A DNA stretch of 64,000 bases from NCBI GenBank assembly GCA_030248215.1, contig JASANG010002367.1, positions 62,001 through 126,000 on the forward strand. Reading direction: 5' to 3'. This stretch comes from Enoplolaimus lenunculus (taxonomy: Eukaryota > Nematoda > Enoplea > Enoplida > Thoracostomopsidae). The notes under the pieces were generated by a model. The model had not been told where the DNA came from. It saw only the letters and a list, made by a program, of their open reading frames with translations, and made no database searches. This document shows positions 57,201 through 64,000 of the stretch, in pieces; within the stretch, counting starts at the first letter, position 1, and each line of letters begins with the position of its first letter. Position numbers and translations under genes: made by a program.

Positions 57201-58038
57201 TGGTTTTTTGATTCGCTCTTGTTTGGTCTATACTGTTCTTGGTTACTGAAAATGCAAGCACTGTAAGCTGTTGAAATCTACAGTCACTTGAAGACATTAG
57301 GAAAAATTTTAAGCCATCGGCAGGCAGTGCCATTGTTGGAAACGCAGGACCCCAGTCCCAACCGAAAGAGTACGCGGGCTTTCGTACGAAATTGTAGTAG
57401 CACTCGCCCCTTTCAACAGCTGGAGGGCAGTATGGCGGAATACCGTACGAATATGTTGCATTGAATTGTGTTGCAGAGGATTGTGCTTTTTTCACTGGCG
57501 AATAAAATATTATGTCTAACTGATTTTGTTGTGGTATTCTTGTGTCAATTACTTGACTTATGTTATACGTATACTCTCGAAATGCATTTGTAGTCGAAAC
57601 CGCTTGGCTGCTAATTAGTGTTCTGTTGATAAATATAGAAGTTTGGGTGTCCATTCCTGTGATTTTTAAGAAAACTGATTGGTCGCTGTTGAAGGCTATT
57701 GCCCCTTGTTGTAAATTGTGTTGAATGTCAGGACTGTATTGGTCGGAGTAGTTTAGTGTAAGCAGTGCAGATAGAACCCAGTCTTGTTTCGAGATGTCGC
57801 GGTATTTAGTGTCGCCTTGTTCCGCTAGATAATTAAAATTAGGCTTAACCATTAAATACACATCTTTTGGTGCTGACAGTTCTGGGAAAGCTACAGGGTG
57901 AGATGTATCGTTGAACGTTGACAGCGTCCAGTTTGAAAGAAATATTGTAGGATTAGATACGGTATTGCAACGTTTGATCATGATGGAACAACTTATTAGG
58001 AAAATTGGCAACAACGAAATTTTTAATCGGTGAGCCAT
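54243..58038 (-). CDS. manba: Beta-mannosidase (GH2), lysosomal/secretory
   Basis: Minus strand, exon 58038..55773 then exon 55141..54243; about 1054 residues against 879 in the human enzyme. It removes terminal beta-mannose from N-glycan cores. A signal peptide (MAHRLKISLLPIFLISCSIM) is followed by the GH2 jelly-roll with WGPAFPTMALP context, then the TIM barrel: FWWPNGYGHQPLY, KGSNWIPPSVFL, FNIIRVWGGGWYE, IMIWQDFMFACSLYP, IIVWAGNNENEAAL (acid/base Glu), RFVSEFGYQS (nucleophile Glu), MGAMYWQLNDVWQAP and a C-terminal beta domain. Many N-x-S/T sequons. The first 2.27 kb is a single exon, unlike its neighbours. The junction is unsettled: donor C|GTATGC at 55772 is phase 1, but the best-looking acceptor TTTCAG before LQTDQGLRGHTM needs phase 2; the phase-correct acceptor (55142) is poor. 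About 50 basic residues (VWRARKHLHRRIQTMRVVNG region) look like an insertion. Confidence 0.93.
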
Positions 58039-58769
58039 ATTAACACGATGCTGTAAAAGTTAAGCGTCCTTACTGTTGATGTTTATGCAATTGATGTTTT
58101 GAATTTATTTAGAATTTGTCTGAAAAATTTATACTAAAACTAATGTCAACTGGATGAGCTAATCCTGCACTGAACTTGGCTCTAATAGATTGAAGGTTTT
58201 ATTCGAAACCATAGTTTAGCTGTAACACGTTGAAATTGCCTTTAACGATATAACTTCTGACCAATGTGCCTATATCTTGGGAAGATTTTTGTACTGTCGT
58301 ATATACATCAGAACATGGGACAGTACAAGGGAAATTCTGAAGGATGCGCTATACTTTACTGTGGCGGATGTCACCACGATACCGCACGCTGTTAAGGGCG
58401 TCCGGCGGCGCGCGACCAGTATAACCCAACCGTAACTTGTTCACTTCAAATTTTAACCGGTCATTACTTTTCATATATAGAGCCAGTACACGTATCAATA
58501 TAATTTCGTAAAACAGGTGCAAATTAAAGCGAAAACTGAACATTTAAGCGCCATTGCACAACCACAATAGCTGTAAACAAGTAGATTTTGAAAAGTTTTT
58601 AAACTAAGTATGGGGTTGCATAATCTAAAGATATGCCAGCAACTTATTACTTTTATCTATGTTGACTGTTTTGATTTTCCGACATTAAGATATGCCGATT
58701 GGCCGGTTGCTTGCGACTTATACGTTAACGCAGCAGTGTTCATCCGGCTACCAAAAATACCGGACTAAT
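58039..58769. promoter_or_regulatory. 5' flank of the mannosidase gene
   Basis: AT-rich region upstream of the minus-strand start at 58038. No clear TATA box or repeat. A 64-codon minus-strand frame at 58349-58543 has nothing to support it. Confidence 0.3.
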
Positions 58770-60387
58770 CCCTCGCACCTAAAAACCCTTTAATGCTAAA
58801 ATTAGATTGCTTCTAACTGTAATAATTAGTGAAATATTGTGGAAAGTCCTAATTTAAGCTTAATTAATTATGCAAATTAGCCTGTAGCTAATAAACGGCT
58901 TAAAATTTTCAAACCCCAATGCGAGGTTAACACCCCAGGATAATTGGCTTTCAAACAAAAAAAAGCTTATCAAAATCGGTTCAGCCGTTCCTGAGATTCT
59001 TTTCGGACGGACAGACGGACGGACGGACATCCACCTTTATTGACAATTGATTTTGATTCCTAGTCTCGGTTTGAAAACTGACATAAAATTAAAAACGAAG
59101 TATCAGAACACACCATGATTATTTGGAAAAGCCATTAATTCACAGAGACACTACACACAATACGAATACTTGTAAAAGCTGCCAAGACATATTCCAATTC
59201 ATCTTGTTGAGTTAAGCTCTGAGTTTTGCGAAGCGTTTTATGTTTTGTGCTCGGGGGTCAAAAGGTGGATGTCCGTCCGTCCGTCCGAAAAGAATCTTAG
59301 GAACCACTGAACTGACTTTGATAAACTTTTTTTGTTTGAATACCAATTAACCTGGGGTGTTAACTTCGCATCGGGGATCGCGGATGGACTGTCTGGGTCG
59401 AAAAAACGAGACCGAAACCCAACCTACCGAGACCGAGACTTATGGTCTCGGTTTCGATCAATTTTTAACCGTCACCGAAAATAAGATTTTTCTAACAAAA
59501 CTTTTGCATATTTTATATTTGCTCAAAATTGCCGTTTAATTCATACAATTAAATTAATAAATCGCCGCCAAACATTATTTTTGAGCGAAGCGAAACTCCG
59601 AGCGAAGCTCGGAGTTTCGCGAAGCGTTTTATGTTTTGTGCTTGGGGGTCGAAAGGTGGATGTCCGTCCGTCCGTCTGTCCGTCCGAAAAGAATCTCAGG
59701 AACGGCTGAACCGATTTTAATAAACTTTTTTTTGTTTGAAAGCCAATCATATTGGGGTGTTAACCTCGCATTGGGGTTTGAAAATTTTAAGCCGTTTATT
59801 AGCTACAGGCTAATTTGCATAATTAATTAAGCTTAAATTAGGACTTTCCACAATATTTCACTAATTATTACAGTTAGAAGCAATCTAATTTTAGCATTAA
59901 AGGTTTTTAGGTGCGAGGGATCTGAATAAATTGTTTGCAAACGTCTAAAACCAATAATTTAGTAGTTAGCTAATAGATAATTTGCATATTAGCATAGTTT
60001 ATAAGCCTAAATAAGGCGTTTTTACAATGTTTCACTAATTATTAGGGTTACCAGCAATCTAATTTCAGCAATAATGGCTTTTCGGGTGCGAGGAATCTGA
60101 ATAAATTGTCTACAAACCTTTAAAGGCGATTATCGAATAGTTAGCTAATTGATAATTTGCATAATTTGCATATTTGCTTAATTGACGAGACAAAAAGGAC
60201 TTTATAAATTATTCCAATAATTATTAGGGTGGCTGAAGGGTTTTTGGGTGCGAGGAATCTGAGGAAATTGCTTACAAACCTCCAAAACCGATAAATGAAT
60301 AATTAGCTAATAACTAATTTGCATATTACCTTAATTACTTACGTGTGTTCGAGCTTCGCTCAATAAATGTAGTCCCACTACGACTGG
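58770..60387 (+). mobile_element. Helitron-like array with inverted repeat and GGAC microsatellite
   Basis: The right end at 60387 reads GAGCTTCGCTCAATAAATG, GTAGTCCCACTAC hairpin, GA, CTGG, then T. Upstream are at least three units of about 140 bp (59880-60360) with GGGTGCGAGGAATCTGAA, TAGTTAGCTAATTGATAATT and ATTAGGGTT. At 59620-59920 a block with GGATGTCCGTCCGTCCG, CTCAGGAACGGCTGAACCG and AACCTCGCATTGGGG is the reverse complement of 58770-59035, and a direct copy of its first part lies at 59225-59375. No Rep/helicase frame, so non-autonomous. Confidence 0.6.
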
Positions 60388-60542
60388 TAAAACGCATTGT
60401 CAGATGTTTTCTAGTTTAAGAACTATTAACGATGCATTATAAATCAGTGGTAGTTTTGTTCGGGTACAGTGCGGGTCAGTGTGTGAAGATTTATTACTTA
60501 TAACAAAACGATTTTCGATTTTGTCCAACGGAGTTGAACAGA
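60388..60542 (+). promoter_or_regulatory. Leader/5' flank of the RAD54L2-like gene
   Basis: Only 155 bases separate the Helitron-like end from the ATG at 60543, so the promoter is either within this stretch or within the repeat. Confidence 0.3.
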
Positions 60543-63500
60543 ATGACTTCGCATCAGGTAAGAGTAAATTTATTGCTTAACATTTTCCTTCATTTTAAGT
60601 CTCTGATGATATAGAAAACATTTTTGCGGAGAGTGAAATGGTCTGTCGCTGCATGTAACCTTTTTCTTGATTTTAGAAATACTATGAGCGACTAAAGCGC
60701 AAACTGTGTTTACAGAATAACGTACAAAGCGCAATGTATAACAATTATACAGAAATTCTCAGGAGTTAAAAGCATTAAATTGAAAGGGGCGTCCGGTTGA
60801 CACATACGATGTGAGATATTGGTGTTCTTTCAACAAATAATTTAAAATTGTTTTCATGTTGGACAAAGTAAAGTAGTTAAAATGTTTACACAAACAGCTG
60901 CACCTTACTTAATCTTATATTTTAACGATTAAATTAAAATGATAGTTTTATTTTTGGAGCGAGATTAAGTTTTTGGAGCATTTCAAGTATTTGGAGCATT
61001 TCGACACCTTGTAGTGTCGCAAACTCACATGCGATTCTGCTAATTTCGTACTTCAACTCGAAAATAAAATCCATCGTTTCAGATGTTTAACGAAAATTTA
61101 GATAACTTATATGCTCCGCTGCATTACTGCAGCGAAGATATAAATATTATTGTAATTGGATCGCTTGTAAAACGAATTGTACTAATACGTGCACAGGTTT
61201 GTATGTATGTATCTCTATTCTGATTTTAGAATGATATGATTCATGCTGTTGTAGTTTTAAATGGTCTATTGGAACAAGTCGAGTTACATGAAAAAATGCT
61301 TGACGGCAAGAAAAGCGGTACTGAGTTATCAAATGATACTAATGAACGCAAAAACAATCAAATGTTGGTGCCTGCTGTGAAAATGCGATCACAATTATAT
61401 TCATCGTCAAATAGTCAAACTTCAACGTTTGAAGGTTTTAAAGTAAGTCGTTGGGCTGTAGCTGACAGTTCCGACAGCGATGACGAACCGCTTGTGTTGC
61501 CCGGTGGTAGCGATCTGAGTATTGCGTCACCTATTAATCTTAACCAGTGTTCAAGCGCATCTGTCTTAACGTGCAATCCAGGTGGCAGACAAGTCGATGT
61601 TACTGCAACAATGCGCACGGATGATGCTAATTCTTTGCGGACTAAAATGTTAACGAATTCTGATCAACTGGTATCGTCAAAAACTCAACTCGATGTTAGT
61701 GGTGGTAAACGACCGCTTGAAAATGATACTGTCGTCATTGGAAAAGGATCTGTGCTGCTTTCTGGCGCTGCCAGTGTATCGTCTCATGCAACAAAACGAC
61801 GAAAAATACGTAAGATTAAACAGCAGTCTGCGTTGAATGCGAATGCGATTGCAGCACAACAAGCAGAAGCGGAACGTATTGGACGCCGGACTTCCACCGC
61901 GGCTACAAATATATCCGTTAATGCTGGCAACTCAAGCCAAAGTGACGATGTTGATGAGCAAAGTTGTGATATAAGTGATAGTGATGAAAATGACTCTGAT
62001 GTCGAAATACTAACTACCGCAGCAACTTTAGGAGGCACTCGGGCGCTGAAGACAACCGAAAGTTCGGCTGGTACAAGTGACCTCACGATAGAGTATGAAT
62101 CAAATCGTGGATCAAGGTATGCGCAACCGGATGGCGTGGGGAGTTGTAGTCAGATAAACGACGGGAATGACGATGACTGTTGTATTATAAGTAGCGGAGA
62201 AGATAGCGACGAAAATGATAGTGACAACGGACTGATGCCAAATGAACGAATGGAAATGGAGTATCTTAATAGGGGTGATAGTTATGATAGCTGTAGTGCT
62301 TCAGGTGCAGTTTGGGATAGTGGACACAGTTATATAATCAACGTTAAACACGATAGCACTGAACCTGACATGTTTGTAGCAACGCATTTACAGTCAGCGT
62401 TGAAATTGCATCAATATTCGGGCGTTCGCTTTATGTATAATAATGTGATCGAATCGGTGAAACGATTTGAAACAACGCCTGGGTTCGGGTGTATACTAGC
62501 GCATAGTATGGGACTCGGGAAAACTATTCAAGTTATCGCTCTAATAGAGTTAGTATTTCGCTATGTTGTTGCGGCGAAACACATCCTTATCGTGGTGCCG
62601 GTGAATACAATTGCGAATTGGATGAGCGAATTTGATCGATGGATGCCTCGGTTTCCTGTACACGACAGCGGTGTAGCGCCACGCGCGTTTAGCGTATTCT
62701 CAATAAATGATCAAGCAAAAAGTGTGACGCAACGCGTAGAAATTGTTGAACAATTTTATCGCGCATCTAAATCGGTTTTAATTATCGGATATGAACAGTA
62801 TCGTATTCTTTGTACTGAGAAAGCGCACAATTTGCACGGGGCAGCGGCTTCTGGCAGAGCAAAGCGGAAGGCCAAACCACGTGTGGGAATGGGTGCGGGC
62901 GGCAACCATACTGTGTCTGAGCTTGCAGGCTCCGATACGAATGTCATCGAGACAATGGTGGTTGATGTTGAATCTGAGAACGATTTAGACAATAAGCTAT
63001 CGACGGTTCGAAGTGCACTTGTTAGCCCAGGTCCAGATATTATTGTATGTGACGAAGGACACCGCATTAAAACTATCAAAGGGGCTACTGCAAATGCCCT
63101 ACGTGCAATTGCGACTAAACGGCGAATTGTGCTAACTGGATACCCGCTTCAAAATAATCTGATCGAATACTGGTGCATGGTTGATTTTGTACGTCCTGAA
63201 TTTCTCGGTTCCCGTTCCGAATTTTCGAATATGTTTGTTCGTCCGATACAAAATGGCCAGTGTTCGGATTCAACACCTAACGATGTTCGACTTATGCGTG
63301 CACGCTCACATGTGCTAAGTGAAATGCTACGTGGTTTTGTAATGCGACGATCTCATGCCTTACTGCATAATATTTTACCTCCAAAACGAGAATATGTGTT
63401 GTTCGTTCGTAAATCCGCCATCCAAGCCAGCCTGTATAAGAGCTTTATCGATTGCACTGAGCTTGAATTTCAATCGAGTGGCATTGGAGTTAATCCGTTG

Positions 63501-64000
63501 AAAGCGTTCGCTGTTTGCTGTAAAATTTGGAATCACCCGGATATTTTGTACAAATTGCTTCAGGGCAAACTGTCTGGAAAACGTGACTTGGATATTGAAG
63601 TTGCGGCGAATATGGCGTCTAGAGCAAGTGGACTGTTGACTGGAAATAAATCTTTAGCTTCGACAGTTACTCGGCAAGGTGCACCGAAACAATTGGCAAT
63701 TGACGAAGTTTTTGGAACAACGCGAGTAACACCGTTGCAACAAATGGCTTGTGCTGATGCGCGGTTTGGGTATCAACAGCAGACACCTGGCTACCTGTCT
63801 ACGAATCTTCAACATTATAATAATGCTGCTGCTGGAACCGCAATGGATCAAACGCTATATGAAATCGCTAACGACAGCAAAACATTCAGCGGCTGTTCTG
63901 TTCAAGATATTAATTCAAGCGCGCAGCCTGCCGTTGCCTGCACAGTGCCAAATTCTGGAAATAATTTAAGCCAGGGACACATCACATATAACTGGGCCAT
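60543..64000 (+). CDS. rad54l2: RAD54L2/ARIP4-type SNF2 ATPase (3' end outside window)
   Basis: Exons 60543..60557 (MTSHQ), 60677..60721 (KYYERLKRKLCLQNN) and 61230..>64000 join in phase 0; the last stays open to the edge. After a short coiled start come about 350 residues of acidic Ser/Asp-rich sequence (DSSDSDDEPL, SQSDDVDEQSCDISDSDEND) with a nuclear-signal-like KRRKIRKIK. The ATPase then starts with EPDMFVATHLQSALKLHQ and GVRFMYNNVIESVKRF, motif I ILAHSMGLGKT, motif Ia LIVVPVNTIANW, the DEGH box (IIVCDEGHRIK), motif III VLTGYPLQNNLIEYWCMVDF, then SNMFVRPIQNGQCSDSTPND, GFVMRRSHALL and NPLKAFAVCCKIWNHPD. These blocks match animal ARIP4, a nuclear DNA-dependent ATPase that modulates transcription, and not RAD54 or ATRX, because of the QNGQ..DSTPNDVRLM block. 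Helicase lobe 2 motifs V and VI lie beyond the window. Confidence 0.93.

Noticed and set aside
61441-61450. Strong donor-like AAAGTAAGTCG inside the SNF2 exon
   Set aside because: The frame continues through it into typical acidic ARIP4-like sequence, and no compensating acceptor is needed.
61415-63851. Minus-strand frames opposite the SNF2 gene
   Set aside because: Shadow frames of the well-supported ATPase exon.
1-64000. CRISPR arrays, operons or bacterial-type genes
   Set aside because: No spaced direct repeats of that kind; spliced eukaryotic genes throughout argue against prokaryotic origin.

Overview
The window is eukaryotic and almost certainly metazoan nuclear DNA. It is AT-rich, its genes have many short GT-AG exons, and repeats fill the introns and intergenic space. 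Degenerate (TTAGGC)/(GCCTAA) words, the nematode telomere motif, recur at about ten places. The gene set (a FAXC/CDR-type protein, a secreted Ly6 protein, a trehalase with a hydrophobic tail) fits a nematode, perhaps a repeat-rich enoplean. The assignment is an inference, not a proof.

Layout. 1-2911 (+): last seven visible exons of eIF3 subunit h. 2912-7460: transposon and minisatellite debris. 7636-9129 (-): two-exon secreted Ly6/three-finger protein. 9130-16078: MITEs, several nested, and telomere-word elements. 16079-22366 (+): five-exon FAXC homologue with a 3.7-kb repeat-filled intron. 24523-33424 (+): an unrecognised gene I assembled from seven phase-compatible exons plus a tentative start exon; two of its exons are tandem duplicates. 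34325-34516 (-): last exon of an unknown gene. 34517-42259: no convincing gene, only repeats and a tRNA-like relic. 42260-51655 (+): fifteen-exon GH37 trehalase whose phases close exactly on 574 codons plus stop. 54243-58038 (-): GH2 lysosomal-type beta-mannosidase, mostly one 2.27-kb exon. 58770-60387: Helitron-like repeat array with a large inverted repeat. 60543 to the edge (+): RAD54L2/ARIP4-type SNF2 ATPase, cut by the window end.

The genes do not form a pathway; they are a normal scatter of housekeeping genes. The accessory content is non-autonomous DNA transposons: (1) a hAT-type MITE with CAGGGT ends and 8-bp target duplications, four copies with both flanks; (2) a roughly 205-bp full-length fold-back MITE with CACTG ends and 2-bp duplications, four copies, rich in TGAGTCA words; (3) a TGACCCGAATAAG-ended MITE; (4) Helitron-like ends with hairpin plus CTRR; (5) small TIR elements whose cores are telomere-like words; (6) tRNA-derived SINE relics. 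I saw no intact transposase or reverse transcriptase.
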